A DNA stretch of 64,000 nt from Eulemur rufifrons (lineage: Eukaryota; Chordata; Mammalia; Primates; Lemuridae). The stretch is from positions 23,501-87,500 of the forward strand of contig NW_027182887.1 of the NCBI RefSeq assembly GCF_041146395.1, written 5' to 3'. Positions 35,401-46,496 of the stretch are shown one piece after another; the stretch's first letter is position 1, and every line of letters begins with the position of its first letter. The notes under the pieces were generated by a model, which was given only the letters and a program-made list of their open reading frames with translations, was not told the origin of the DNA and did no database searches. The translations under genes and the position numbers were made by a program.

Positions 35401-37198
35401 AACTAGAGTTGACTATGCCTACAAATCACAATCCCATCGTTGATTTCTCTGAGTGAATGCACGCGGTCCCCAATATGACTCTCTCCCACTTCCAAACTGG
35501 AGTTTTGCAGGTGTACAAAACATCCCCCGAGAGTTGGTTTCTATGACTGTACCCTTTCCTATATATTACTCCTTAACTTCTTCCAAACTAGAGATTAGCA
35601 TGGCTACAAAAACGCCACCCCATAATTGCTTTCTCTACGCGAATGTAAGCGTTCCCATATATCATTCTCCTACTTCTTCCAAACTAGAGTTTAGTATGCC
35701 TACAAACCACCACGCCGTCGTTGCTTTCTCTGAGGGAATGTAAGCCTTCCCATATATGACTCTCACTCTTAAACCAAAATAGAGTTTAGCAGGCCTACAT
35801 TCCACACCCAGAGATTTGCTTTCTCTAAGTGACTCTAAGCTTTCTTATATGTGATTCTCAAACTTCGTCCAAACTAGAGTTTAGCATGCCTATAAACCAC
35901 CACCCCATAGTTACTTTCAGTGCGTCAAAATGTATGTGCTCCTATATGTGATTCTCGTGCTTCTTCCAAACTGCAGTTTAGTAAGCCTACAAACAACCCC
36001 ATCATTGCTTTCTCTGAGTGAATGTAAGCGTTCTCATATATGACTCTCACACTTCAACCAAAACAGGGTTTTGCAGGCCTACAAACCACCCGCCAAAACT
36101 TGCTTTTTCAAAGTGGCTGTTACCTTTCCTATATAGGACTCTGGAACTTCTCCCAAGCTAGACTTTAATATGTCTACCTGACACTACTCCGTAGTTGCTC
36201 TCGCTGTGTGAATGTAAGCGTTCCTATATATGAGTCTTGTACCTCTTCTTAACTAACATCTGGCATGCCAAAATAACACTCCCCCATAGTTGCTTTCTTT
36301 GAGTCAATGTAAACATTCCTATATATGTCTCTCGCACTTCTTCCAAACTAGAGTTGAATAAGTCTACAAACCAATCCCCGACAGCTGTTTTCTCTGAACG
36401 AATTTAAGCGTTCCTATATATGACTATGGCACTTCCTCCAAACTAGAGTTTAGAAAGCCTACACTCCACCCCTGTTCTTTGCTTTCTCTAAGTTACTGTA
36501 AGTTTTCCTATACATGGCTCTCAAAATTTTCCAAACTAGAGTTAGCATGCCTACTATACACCTACACATAATTGCTTTGTCTGAGTGAATATAAGCCTTC
36601 CTATATATGACTGTCGCACTGTTTCCAAATTAGAGTGTAGCCAGCCTGGAAAGCACCCCTTATAGTTGCTTTCATTGAGTGAATGTTAACATTCCTATGT
36701 ATGACTCTCGCAACTTTTCCAATCTAAGATTTTAGCAATGCTACAAATCCCCCGCCGAGAGTTCCTATACATAACTGTCCTCTTTTTCCAAGCTAGAGTT
36801 TAGGAAGCCTAGAATCCGTCCCCCCGTAGACGCTTTATGTGAACGTAAGCGTTCCTATATATGACTCTCGCCTTCCTCCAAACTAGAGCTTAGCAAGCCT
36901 ACAAACCAACTCCCTATAATTGCTTTCTCTGAATGAATGATATCGTTCCTATATAAGACTCTCGAACTTCTTCCAAACCAGAGTTTAACAAGCCAAAAAA
37001 GCACCCCCCATAGATGCTTCCTCTAACTCAAGGCTAATATTCCTATATATGATTCAGCTTCTTCATCCAAACTAGAGTAAGGCAAGCCTACAAATCACAC
37101 ATCAATAGTTGCTTTCTATAAGTAAATGTAAGCATCCCTATATATGACTATAGCAATTCTTCCAAACTGGAGTTTAGCAAGCCTACAGACCCCAGGAC
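32409..37198 (-). repeat. ~94 bp satellite array, inverted arm
   Basis: The same monomer on the minus strand (CCTATATATGACTCTCG, CTTCTTCCAAACTAGAG on +). Read inward from 37,198 it mirrors the left arm from 20,201 outward: 35,453-35,743 matches 21,645-21,932, 33,702-33,896 matches 24,334-24,528, and 33,145-33,363 matches about 24,870-25,083. It is ~4.8 kb against ~5.9 kb for the matching left segment, so one arm gained or lost monomers. The extra higher-order copies of the left arm are absent. Confidence 0.92.
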
Positions 37199-37332
37199 TC
37201 CACTCCATAGTACCCTGGGCATTGGCGCCTGCCTGTCATGCAGGACATAGGGGCGGACGCTCATCTCTGACACGGCATTGGTGGATTGTAGGCTTTTTTA
37301 AGTTTTTGAATTGAAGAACTCTGAGAATTGGA
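37199..37332 (+). repeat. Box C, mirrored copy
   Basis: Reverse complement of 20,060-20,200 with very few changes (ATCTCTGACACGG against the mirrored TGAGATGAGCG region). Confidence 0.8.
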
Positions 37333-37584
37333 ATTCGGTTTAGGGTAAGGTTAGGTGTTAGGGACTAGGATTAGATTTAGGGGTTAGGGTTTTAGGTTAG
37401 AATTAGGGTTAGGATTACTGTTAGGGTTAGAGATTAGGATTATGTTTAGTGGTTGGGTTTAGGTTTAGGGTGAGAGGCAAGAGTAAGGGTCAGGGATTAG
37501 GGTTACTGTTAGGAGTTAGATTCGGGGCTTACGAAGGGTTTGGTTTAGTGATAGGGTTAGGGCTTACGTTTAACGGTGTGTGTT

Positions 37585-37713
37585 AGGGCACGGGCCCCGT
37601 CTAATGTACGGGGCACTGTGGGTGTGGAGCAAGGCTGCGTCCCCACTTCATCTTACCCTGGGTGTTGGGCTTCAACTGTCACCCAGGACAAAGGCAGAGG
37701 CTCATGAAACGCA
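37585..37713 (+). repeat. Box D, mirrored copy
   Basis: Reverse complement of 19,674-19,805 (GGGCACGGGCCCCGTC, CACTTCATCTTACCCTGGG, GGCAGAGGCTCATG), with a modest number of differences. Confidence 0.78.
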
Positions 37714-38320
37714 TGGTTAGGATTAAGGTTTAAGGTTAGGGTCAAGGTTGAGGGTTAGGGTGAGGGTTAACAGTTAGAGTTAGTGTAAGGGGGTTAGGGA
37801 TAGGGTTAGGGTTAAGGGTTAGGTTTATGGTTCAGGTTTAAGGTTAGCACTAGAGGGTAGGGTTAGTGTAACTGTAGGTCAGTGTTGCGGTTAGATCTCT
37901 AGGCATTAGGGTAAAGGTCAGGGTTAGGGTTAAGAGTTAGGGTTAAGTTTAATGGTTAAGGATTGGGATTAGGGTTGAGGATTAGGGTTAAGATTATGGG
38001 TAATGACTCAGGATCAAAGGTTAGGGTTATTTTTAGGCGTAGGGTTAGCGTAAGGGGTTAGGGTTAGTGTTAGTGTTGTTGGTAGGGTTAAGGTTAGGGT
38101 TGGCGTTTCAGAATTAGGGATTAGGTGTTATGGTTATGGCTAGGAGTTAGCGTTAGATTTACGGTACAGGTCTTGTTCTCAGGGTGTCATGCATTAACGT
38201 TAAGATAAGGGGTTAAAGTTAGGGTTACGGTGAGCTTTACCTGTTAAGGTGAGCAGTAGGATCAGGGTTAGGTGTTATGTTCTGGGTTAGGGTTATGGGT
38301 GAGGGGTAGGGTTTATCCTT

Positions 38321-38517
38321 AGGGCACGGGCCCTGTATGCACTAGGAGGCGAAGTTAGGGGTCTGTGATGGTCGCTGGGAACCCACTCTATCGCACGCAG
38401 TGTATGGGCCTCTGGGTTTCATGCAGGACACTGTGGCAGAGCCGGCTTTCATGCATGGCTTAGTAGGATTGTAGGCTTTCAAAACTCTGAGAAAGCAAGA
38501 AGTCTGAGAATTAGATT
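38321..38517 (+). repeat. Box A, GGTCGCTGG subtype
   Basis: GGCACGGGCCCTGTATGCACTAGG, then GTCTGTGATGGTCGCTGGG, TTTCATGCAGGACACTGTGG and GGCTTTCAAAACTCTGAG. It is closest to 42,414 on + and to 57,556 and 60,955 on minus. Confidence 0.85.
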
Positions 38518-38850
38518 TCAGGTTAGGATTATGGCACGGTTTAGGGATGAAGATTAGTGGTTAGGGTGAGGGCTTAGGGTTAGGGGTTAGGGTTAGGGTT
38601 AGGGTTGCTGGTAGGGTGAAGGTTAGGTTTGACGTTTTAGAATTAGGGATGAGGTGTTACGGTTATGACTATGGTTTAGGATTAGAATTACGGGATAGGG
38701 CTTCTTCTCAAGGTGTTATGCATTCACGTTAAGTTAAGGGGCTAAGTTAGGGTTACGGGGAGGTTTATGTTTTAAGGTGAGCAATAGGATCAGGGTTAGG
38801 TGTTATGTTCAGGGTGAGGGTTATCTGTTAGGGGTAGTGTTTATACTTAG

Positions 38851-39050
38851 CGTACGGGCCCTGTCTGCACTGGGCGGGGGGCGGGGGTTAGGGGGATGGG
38901 ATTGTCCCCGGGAACACACTCTATCGTACGCTGGGTATGGGCTCCTGGGTTTCATGCAGGACACAGTGGCAGAGCCCCCTTTTACTCATGGCATGGGAGG
39001 ATTGTAGGCTTTCTAAACTCTGAGAAAGCAAGAACTCTGAGAATTAGATT
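38851..39050 (+). repeat. Box A, GGGGCGGGGG subtype
   Basis: Has CACTGGGCGGGGGGCGGGG and ACTCATGGCATGGGAGG. It matches the inverted copies at 57,024, 60,424 and 63,857. The leading frame MSNRIRVRCYVQGEG is shared with them. Confidence 0.85.
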
Positions 39051-40664
39051 TAGGGGTAGGATTCTGGTAATGTTTAGGGATGAAGATTAGTGTCAGGGTG
39101 GGGTCTTGGGTTAGGGGTTGGGGTTAAAGGTTAGTGTTAGGTTTAACAGTTACAGTTAGGTTTACGGTTAAGTCTCAGGGTTCAGGTTAAGGTTTGGGTT
39201 TAGCGTTTGGCACAGGGGTAGGCTTCAGTGTTAGCTTCATGGTTAAAGATTAGGAGTAGGGTTAGTGTGAGGGTTAAGGGTAAGGGTCAAGATTAAGGGT
39301 TCAGGTTGGGGTTAGGCTTAGGTTTAGGGTTAGGGGTCAAGGGTTAGGATTAGGGTTAAGTGTTGGGCTTAGGGTTGGGGTTTAGTGTTAAGTTTATCGT
39401 TAAGGATTAGGGTTAGGGTCAGGGTTAAATGCTTGGGTGCGGGTAATGGTTAGGGTCAGGGTTAAGGTTTATGGATAGGGTTAGTGTTAAGGGTTTATGG
39501 GTAGGTTTAGGGTTCAGGGTTAGAGTTAGCATTAGGGCTTAAGGTTAGGATTAGGTGGTAGGTTAGATTTTAGGGTTAGATCTAGGCGTTAGAGTAAGGG
39601 TTAAGAGATAGGGTTAGGTTTAATGCTTAGGATTAGGGTTAGGGTTTGGGGTTAAATTAAGTGTTAGGGGTTGGGTTTAAGGATCAAAGGTTAGTGTTAT
39701 TTTTAGCTGTAGTGTTAGGGTTAGGGATAAGGGATAAGGTTGGCGTGAGGGTTTTCCTTACTGTTAGGGTTAAGGTCAGGCTTAGATTAAAGGTTAAGGT
39801 TAGGGTCAGCGTTAAGGGTTAGGGTGAGGGTTAACGGTTACGGTAAAGGTTAAGCGTTAGTGTTAGGGATTAGCGATTAGGGTTTTTGGTAAGTGTTAGG
39901 GTTAGGAGTTAGTGTTTTATGAAGGGGTATGGTTAGAATTAGGATTGGGGTTAGTCTTAGGGTTAGGTTTAGGAGTTAGGTTTAGGGTAAAAGGATAGGA
40001 TTAGGGTTAAGGGTTGGGCTCAGGTTTAGGGTTAAAGTTTAGTGTTAGGGTTAATGTTTAGTGTTATGGTCCAGTTTAAGTGTTAGGGTGAGGGTTAACG
40101 GTTAGGATTAGGCTTAGAGGTTGGGGATATAGTGAGGGTTCAGTGTTAGGGTTAGGTTTAGGGTTCAGGGTTAAGGTTAGCTGTAGGGGTTATGGTTAGG
40201 GTTAGGTGTTAGGTTAGTGTCAGGGTTAGGTCTAGTCGTGAGGGTAAGGTTTAGGGTTAGCTTTAAGAGCTAGGGTTAGGTTTAATGGTTAGGATTAGGA
40301 TTACGGTTAAAGCTTAGGGTAATGCTCAGGGATTAGGGTGAAGGGTTAAGGGTTTTTGTTAGGCATAGCGTTGGGGTTAGAAGTAAGGGTTACTGTCAGT
40401 GTTAGGGTTGTAGGCAGGGTTACGGTTAGAGTTAGCGGTTTAGAATTAGGGTTAGGGATTAGGTGTTACAGTGACGACCAGGAGATAGGGTTAGAATTAT
40501 GGGATAGGGGTTGTTCTCAGGAAATGGGTTATGCACTAACGTTAGGATAAGAGGTTAAAGTTAGGCTCATGGTGAGGTTTACGTGTTAAGGGGAGAAATA
40601 GGAACAGGGTTAGGTGTTATGTTCACGGTGAGGGATATCTGTTACAGGTATTGTTTATGCTTAG
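39051..40664 (+). repeat. Inverted single-copy counterpart of the left 1.87 kb unit
   Basis: In the same order but inverted it contains the landmarks of the left array: AAATGCTTGGGTGCGGGTAATGG (near 39,430), GGTTTTCCTTACTGTTAGGG (near 39,750) and GTGACGACCAGGAG (near 40,470). Box-to-box distance is 1814 bp against 1851-1879 bp in the left array. Confidence 0.72.
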
Positions 40665-40868
40665 CGCACGGGCCCTGTCTGCCTTAGGCGGGGGTGGGGG
40701 GAGGTTAGGGGACTGGGATTGTCACCAGGATCCCACTGTATCGTACTCTGGGTATGGGCCCGTAGGTTTGATGCAGGACACAGTGGTAGAGCCTCCTTTC
40801 ACGCATGGCATGGGAGGATTGCAGGCTTTCTAAACTCTAAGAAAGCAAGAAGTCTGAGAATTAGATTT
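40665..40868 (+). repeat. Box A, subtype of the left array
   Basis: GCACGGGCCCTGTCTGCC, CACGCATGGCATGGGAGG and GCAGGCTTTCTAAACTCTAAG. The GCAGGCTTTC and CTAAGAAAG forms are those of the left array boxes and of 59,251 and 62,684. Confidence 0.83.
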
Positions 40869-41409
40869 AGGGTTAGGATTCTGGTTAGGGTTAAGGATGA
40901 AGTTTAGTGTTAGGGTGAGGGCTTAGGGTTAGGGATTAGGGTTAGGGTTAAAGGTTACTCTTAGGTTTAACGGTTACAGTTCGGTTTAGGGTTGAGGTTT
41001 ACGGTTAGGGTTAAGATGAGGGGTTAGGGTTTGGTATAGGGTTAGGGTTAGGTACAGGGTTAGGGTTAAGTGTTAGGTTTACGGTTGAAGATTAGGATTA
41101 GGGTTAGGATTAAAGGTTAGCGTGAGAGTTAACGGTTAGGGTTAAGGTTAAGAGTTAGGGTTAGGGTTTAGGTTTAGGGTTATGGGTTAGGGTTAGCTTT
41201 AGGGTTCGAGTTATGTGTTAGGGTTTGTGTTAGAGGTTAGGGTTAGGTTTACTGGTCACGGTTAGGGTTACGTTTAGGGGTTAGCATTAGGGTTAAGGAT
41301 TAGGTTTAGGATAAGGGTTTAGAGTTAGTGTTGGGGTTTAGGCTCGGGGCTTAGGTTCAGGGTCAGGGGTTAGCGTTGGTGGTAGGGCTTAGATTTATCG
41401 GTCAGTTTA

Positions 41410-41594
41410 AGGGCACAGGACCTGGTTAATCTACTGTGAGAGGGGTGCGGTCGGAGTCATCAGGAAAGCACAACATCATTCCCTGGGCCCTGGGACAAGA
41501 TCTACATGCAGGACTCAGGCGGAGCCTCATCTCACACATGGCATGGCTGTATTATAGGCTTGCTTCACTCGGGAATGGAAGTAGTGTGAGAATT
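41410..41594 (+). repeat. Box B
   Basis: GGGCACAGGACCTGGTTAATC, GTGAGAGGGGTGC, CTACATGCAGGACTCAGGCGG, GGCATGGCTGTATTATAGGCTTGC, then AATGGAAGTAGTGTGAGAATTAGGG. The inverse relatives are at 58,545 and 61,975. Confidence 0.83.
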
Positions 41595-42413
41595 AGGGTT
41601 AGGGTTGGGGTTAGGGGTTTCGAGTTAGGGGTTAGGCTTGGAGTCAGGGTTAGGTGCTAGGGATTAGTGGTTAGGGTTAGAGTTAGTGTTACGGGTTAGG
41701 TGTTAACTCTGGTTTAGGGGGCCAGGGTAAGGTTTAGGTTTGGAGTTAGCGTTAGGTTTAGGCGTTAGGGTTAAGGGATAGGGTTAGGGTTAAGGGTTAG
41801 GCTTAGGGTAAGGGTTCAGGTTTAGGGTTAGGGTCAGGGTTAAGGGTTAGGGTGAGGGTTAACAGTTAGGGATAGGGTTAGGGGCTTAGGGATAGGATTA
41901 GGTTTAAGGGTTAGGTTTATGGTTCAGGTTTAAGGTTAACATTAGGGGGTTAGGGTTAGTGTTAACTGTAAGTCAGTGTTAGGGTTAGATCTCTAGGCAT
42001 TAAGGTAAAGGTTAGGTTTAAGGTTAAGTGTTAGGGTTATGTTTAATGGTTAGGCTTGGGATTAGGGTTAAGTGTTAGGGTTAAGGTTAGGGGTTATGAC
42101 TAAGGATCAACGGTTAGGGTTATTTTTATGCATAGGGTTAGGGTAAGGTGTTAGGGTTAGTGTTAGTGTTGTTGGTAGGGTTAAGGTTAGGGTTGGCGTT
42201 TCAGAATTCGGGATCAGGTGTTATGGTTATGGCTAGGAGTTAGCGTTAGAATTACAGTATAGTGCTTTTTCTCAGGGTGTCATGCATTAACGTTAAGATA
42301 AGGTGTTAAAGTTAGGGTTATGGTGAGCTTTACCTCTTAAGGTGAGCAGTATGATCAGGGTTAGGTGTTATGTTCTGGGTTAGTCTTATGGGTGAGGGGT
42401 AGGGTTTATGCTC

Positions 42414-42610
42414 TGGGCACGGGCCCTGTATGCACTAGGAGGCAAAGATAGGGGTCTGTGATGGTCGCTGGTAACCTACTCTATCGTATGCAGTGTATGG
42501 GCCTCTGGTTTCCTGCAGGACACTGTCGCAGAGCGGGCTTTCATGCATGGCTTAGTAGGATTGTAGGCTTTCAAAACTCTGAGAAAGCAAGAAGTCTGAG
42601 AATTAGATTT
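42414..42610 (+). repeat. Box A, GGTCGCTGG subtype
   Basis: Second + copy of this subtype, 4.09 kb after 38,321, which marks one full higher-order cycle (A, A, A, B). It carries TTTCCTGCAGGACACTGTCGC. Confidence 0.84.
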
Positions 42611-42940
42611 CGGGTTAGGATTACGGCACGGTTTAGGGATGAAGATTAGTGTTAGGGTGAGGGCTTAGGGTTAAGGGTTAGGGTTAGGGTTAGGGTTGAT
42701 GGTAGGTTGAAGTTTAGGGTTGGCACTTTAGAATATGGATGAGGTGTTATGGTTATGGCTAGGGGTTAGGTTTAGAATTATGGGATAGGGCTTCTTCTTT
42801 GGGTGCTATGCATTAACGTTAACATAAGGGGATAAATTAGTGTTATGGTTAGGTTTATGTTTTAAGGTGAGCAACAGGATCAGGGTTAGGTTTTATGTTT
42901 GGAGTTAGGGTTATCTGTTAGGGATAGTGTTTTTGCTTAG

Positions 42941-43136
42941 CGCACGGGCCCTGTCTTCACCAGGAGGGGGGGGTTAGGGACTAGGATTGCCACTGGGAAC
43001 CCGCTCTATCATGCACTAGTTATGGGCCCCCGGGTTTCTTGCAGGACACAGTGGCAGAGCCTCCTTTTACTCATGACGTGGGAGAATTGTAGGCTTTCTA
43101 AACTCTGAGAAAGCAAGAAGTCTGAGAATTAGATTT
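42941..43136 (+). repeat. Box A
   Basis: CGCACGGGCCCTGTCTTCACC, GGGTTTCTTGCAGGACACAG, GACGTGGGAGAATTG. It follows the previous box by ~0.5 kb, as 38,851 follows 38,321. Confidence 0.82.
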
Positions 43137-43639
43137 AGGGGTAGGTTTATGGTAATGTTTAGGGATGAAGGTTAGTGTTAGGGTGCGTTCTTAAGGTCAG
43201 TGGTTAGGGTTAAAGGTTAGTGTTAGGTTTAACCGTTACAGTCAGGTTTATGGTTATGTTTTAGGGTTAGGGTTAAGGTTAAGGTTTAGCGTTTGGTACA
43301 GTGTTAGGCTTAAGTTTTAGCTTTAGGGTTAAAGATTAGGATTAGGGTTAGGGTTAAGGGCTAGTGTGAGGGTTAATGATAAGGATCAAGACTAAGGGCT
43401 AGGGTTTTTGTTAGTGTTAGGAATAAGTCTTCGTGTAGGATTTAGGGTTAGCGTTAAGTGTTATGGTTAGGGTTAGGTTTAGGGTTCATGGTTAGTGTTA
43501 TGTTTAGGGGTTAGTGTTAGGGTTAGGGCTTAGGTTTAGGGTAAGGTTTTAGAGTTCGTGTTCAGCGTTACGGTCGGAGCTTATGTTTACCGTTAGGGGT
43601 TAGTGTTAGTGTTAGGGCTGAGATTTAGCTTTTAGTTTA

Positions 43640-43825
43640 AGGGCACAGGACCTGTTTTATCTACGGTGAGAAGGGTGCTGTCGGAGTCTCCACGAAAGCA
43701 CAAAATCGTTCCCTGATCCTTGGGAAAGGACCTACATGCAGGACTCAGGTGGAGCCTCATCTCACGCATAGTATAGCTGTATTGTAGGCTTGCTTCACTC
43801 TGAGAATGGAAGTAGTGTGAGAATC
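43640..43825 (+). repeat. Box B
   Basis: GGGCACAGGACCTGTTTTATC, GAGAAGGGTGC, CTACATGCAGGACTCAGGTGG, TGTAGGCTTGCTTCACTCTGAG and AATGGAAGTAGTGTGAGAATC. Confidence 0.82.
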
Positions 43826-44490
43826 AGGGTTAGGGTTTGGGTTAGGGGTTTGGAGTTTGGGATTATGGTTCGAGTCAGGGTTAGGTCCTAGGGATTAGGA
43901 GTTAGGGTTAGTGTTAGGGATAGGGGTTAGTTGTTGGGTTTGGGTTAGGGTGCTAGGGTTAGGTTTAGGGTTGGGGTTAATATTAGGGTTAGCGTTTAGG
44001 GTTAAAGGATAGGATTATGGTTAAGGGTTTGGCTTAGGGTTAGGGTTAAGGGTTAGTGTTAAGGTTTAGGGTTAAGTTCAGGGTTACGTGTTAGGGTGAG
44101 GGTTAACAGTTAGGGTTATGGTTAGCGTCTTAGGGATAGGGTTAGGGTTAGAGTTAGGGGTTAGGATTAAGGGTGAAGTGTTAGGGTTATTTTTAGGCAT
44201 AGTTTTAAAGTTAGGGGCTAGGGTGATGTTTGGTTTGATGGTAGGTTTAAGGTTAGGGTTAGCAGTTTAGAATTCGCATTAGGGATTAGGTGTTATGGTT
44301 ATGGCTTGGAGTTAGGGTTAGAATTCAGAGATAGGAGTTGTTCTCAGGGTAAGTGTTATGCATTAACGTTATGATAAGGGGTTAAATTTAGGGTTATGGT
44401 GAGATTTACATTTTAAGGTGAGCAATGGGATCAGGGTCAGGTGTTATGTTCAGGGTTATGGTTAGGGGTGAGGGGTAGGGTTTATGCTTA

Positions 44491-44691
44491 CGACTCAGGC
44501 CCTGTCTGCACTAGGCAGGGGGGGAGGGGTTTGGGGTTGCGATTGTCGTCGGGAACCCACTCTAGTGTATGCTGAGTATGGGCACTGGGGTTTCCGGCAG
44601 GACACAGTGGTAGAGCCTCCTTTTATTCATGGCATGGGAGGATTGTAGGCTTTCTAACGCTGAGAAAGCAAGAAGTCTGATAATTAGATTT
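44491..44691 (+). repeat. Box A
   Basis: Diverged start (CGACTCAGGCCCTGTCTGC) and GTTTCCGGCAGGACACAGTGG; the tail is CTTTCTAACGCTGAGAAAGC. Confidence 0.82.
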
Positions 44692-45380
44692 AGGGTTAGG
44701 ATTATAGTTAGGGTTAGGAATGAGGTTAGTGCTAGGGTGAGGGATAAGGGCTAGGGATTATGGGTAGAGTTAAGGTTAAATGTTAGAGTTAGGTTTAACG
44801 GTTACAGTTAGGTTTAGGGTTACGTTTTAGGGTGAGGGTTATGGTTAGGGGTTAGGGTTTGGTACAGGGTTAGGGTTAAGTGTTAGGTTTAGGGTTAAAG
44901 ATTAGAATTCGGATTAGGGTTGACGGTTAGTGTGAGTGTTAATGGTTAAGTTTGTGTTTAAGGGTTAGGGTTAGGGTTTAGGGCTAGTGTTAAGCGTTCG
45001 TGTTAGATTTAGGGTTAGAGTAAAGTGTTATGGTTAGGGTTATGGGTTAGCATTAGGGTTAAAGGTTAAGGGTTAGGTTTATTTTCAGGCACAGGGTTAG
45101 GATTAGGTGTTAGGGTTAGTGTTACCGTTAAGGTTTTTTGTAGGCTTAAGGTTAGGTTTAGCAGTTTAGAATTAGGGTTAGGGATTAGGTGTTATGGTTA
45201 TGGTAAGGAGTTAGGGTTAGAATTATGGCATAGGGGTTGGTCTCAGGGTCAGTTTTATGCTTAAAGTTAGGGTAAGCGGTTAAAGTTAGTGTTACGGTGA
45301 GCTTTACGTGTTAAGGTGAGCAATAGGATCAGGGTTAGGTTTTATGTTCAGGGTTAGGGTTATGGGTGAGGGGTAGAGTT

Positions 45381-45412
45381 TATACTTAGGGTTAGGGTTA
45401 GGGTTAGGGTTT
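45381..45412 (+). repeat. Box A site without the box
   Basis: The usual lead-in to box A (GAGCAATAGGATCAGGG, then GGGTGAGGGGTAG, GTTTATACTTAGGG) is present from about 45,312. However, the box core is missing and four perfect TTAGGG hexamers follow instead. Confidence 0.65.
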
Positions 45413-45703
45413 AGGCTTAAGGATCAAGGGTTAGGGTTAGGGTTAGTGTTAGGGCTGTTGGTAGGGTTAAATTTAGGGTTAGCAGCTTACAATTAGGTAT
45501 TAGGTTTTACAGTTATGAATAAGAGTTAGGGTTAGAATTATGGGATAGGTGTTGTCCTCAGGGTAAGTATTATTCATTAACGTTAGGATAAGGGGTTAGG
45601 ATTAGGGTTATGGTGAGTTTTACATGTTAAGGTGAGCAATAGGATCAGGGTCAGATGTTATGATCAGGGTTATGGTTATGGGTTAGGGGCAGTGTTTATG
45701 CTT

Positions 45704-45901
45704 AGGGCACAGGCCCTGTCTTCACTAGGTGGGGGGGCTCGGAGGCTGGGATTGTCACCAGGAACCCACTCTATCGTATGCTGGGTATGGGCCTCTGGGT
45801 TTCATGCAGGGCACAGTGGCAGAGCCTCCTTTCATGCATGGCATGGGAGGATTGTAGGCTTTCTAAACTCTGAGAAAGCAAGAAGTCTCAGAATTAGATT
45901 T
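45704..45901 (+). repeat. Box A
   Basis: GGCACAGGCCCTGTCTTCACTAGG, TTTCATGCAGGGCACAGTGG, TTGTAGGCTTTCTAAACTC. The reading frame here is the longest of the box frames (102 codons, 45,632-45,940). Confidence 0.83.
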
Positions 45902-46310
45902 AGGGTTAGGATTACGGTTAGGGTTAGGGATGAAGTTTAGTGTTAGGGAGAGGGCTTAGTGTTAGGGATTAGGATTTGGTACAGGGTTAGGGTTAAGTGT
46001 TCGGCTTAGGGGTAAAGATTAGGATTAGTGTTAGGTTTAAGGGTTAGCTGAGGGTTAACAGTTAGGGTTAAGGTGAAGGGTTAGGGTTAGGGTTTAGGGT
46101 TAGGATTAGGGGTTCGTGTTAGGTTTAGGGTTACACTTAAGTGTTAGGGTTTAGGTTCAGGTTTAGGGTTCATGGTTAAGGTTATGTTTAGGGGTTAGGT
46201 TTAGGGGTTAGGTTTGGTGTAAGGGTATAGTGTTAGTGAAGGGAGTTTGGGTCAGGGTTTCTGTTTAGGGTAGGGGTTAGTGTTAGGACTTAGATTTAGC
46301 GATTAGTTTA

Positions 46311-46496
46311 AGGTCAGAGGACCTGTTTAATCTATGGTGAGAAGGGTGTGGAATCGGTCGCTGAGACACCACAGCATTGTACCCTGGGCCTTGGGCTCAG
46401 ACCTACATGCAGGAATCAGGGGGAGCCTGTTCTCATGCATGGCATGGTTGTATTGTAGGCTTGGTTAACTCTTAGAATGGAAGAAGTGTGAGAATT
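46311..46496 (+). repeat. Box B
   Basis: GGTCAGAGGACCTGTTTAATC, GAGAAGGGTGTGGAATCGGTC, ACATGCAGGAATCAGGGGG, TGTAGGCTTGGTTAACTCTTAG and AATGGAAGAAGTGTGAGAATT. Confidence 0.83.

Noticed and set aside
20201..37198. Many 60-114 codon frames with shared words in the satellite (for example 24,739-25,083 and 26,957-27,301)
   Set aside because: They repeat with the monomer and the 2.2 kb block, occur on both strands, and cut across monomer boundaries; they are periodic artefacts of tandem DNA.
20201..37198. CRISPR array
   Set aside because: Repeats are contiguous ~94 bp monomers without unique spacers, and the L1 shows the DNA is from a mammal.
20201..37198. CENP-B box in the satellite, suggesting a centromeric role
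   Set aside because: TTCG occurs in many monomers, but the required CGGG at the right distance was not seen.
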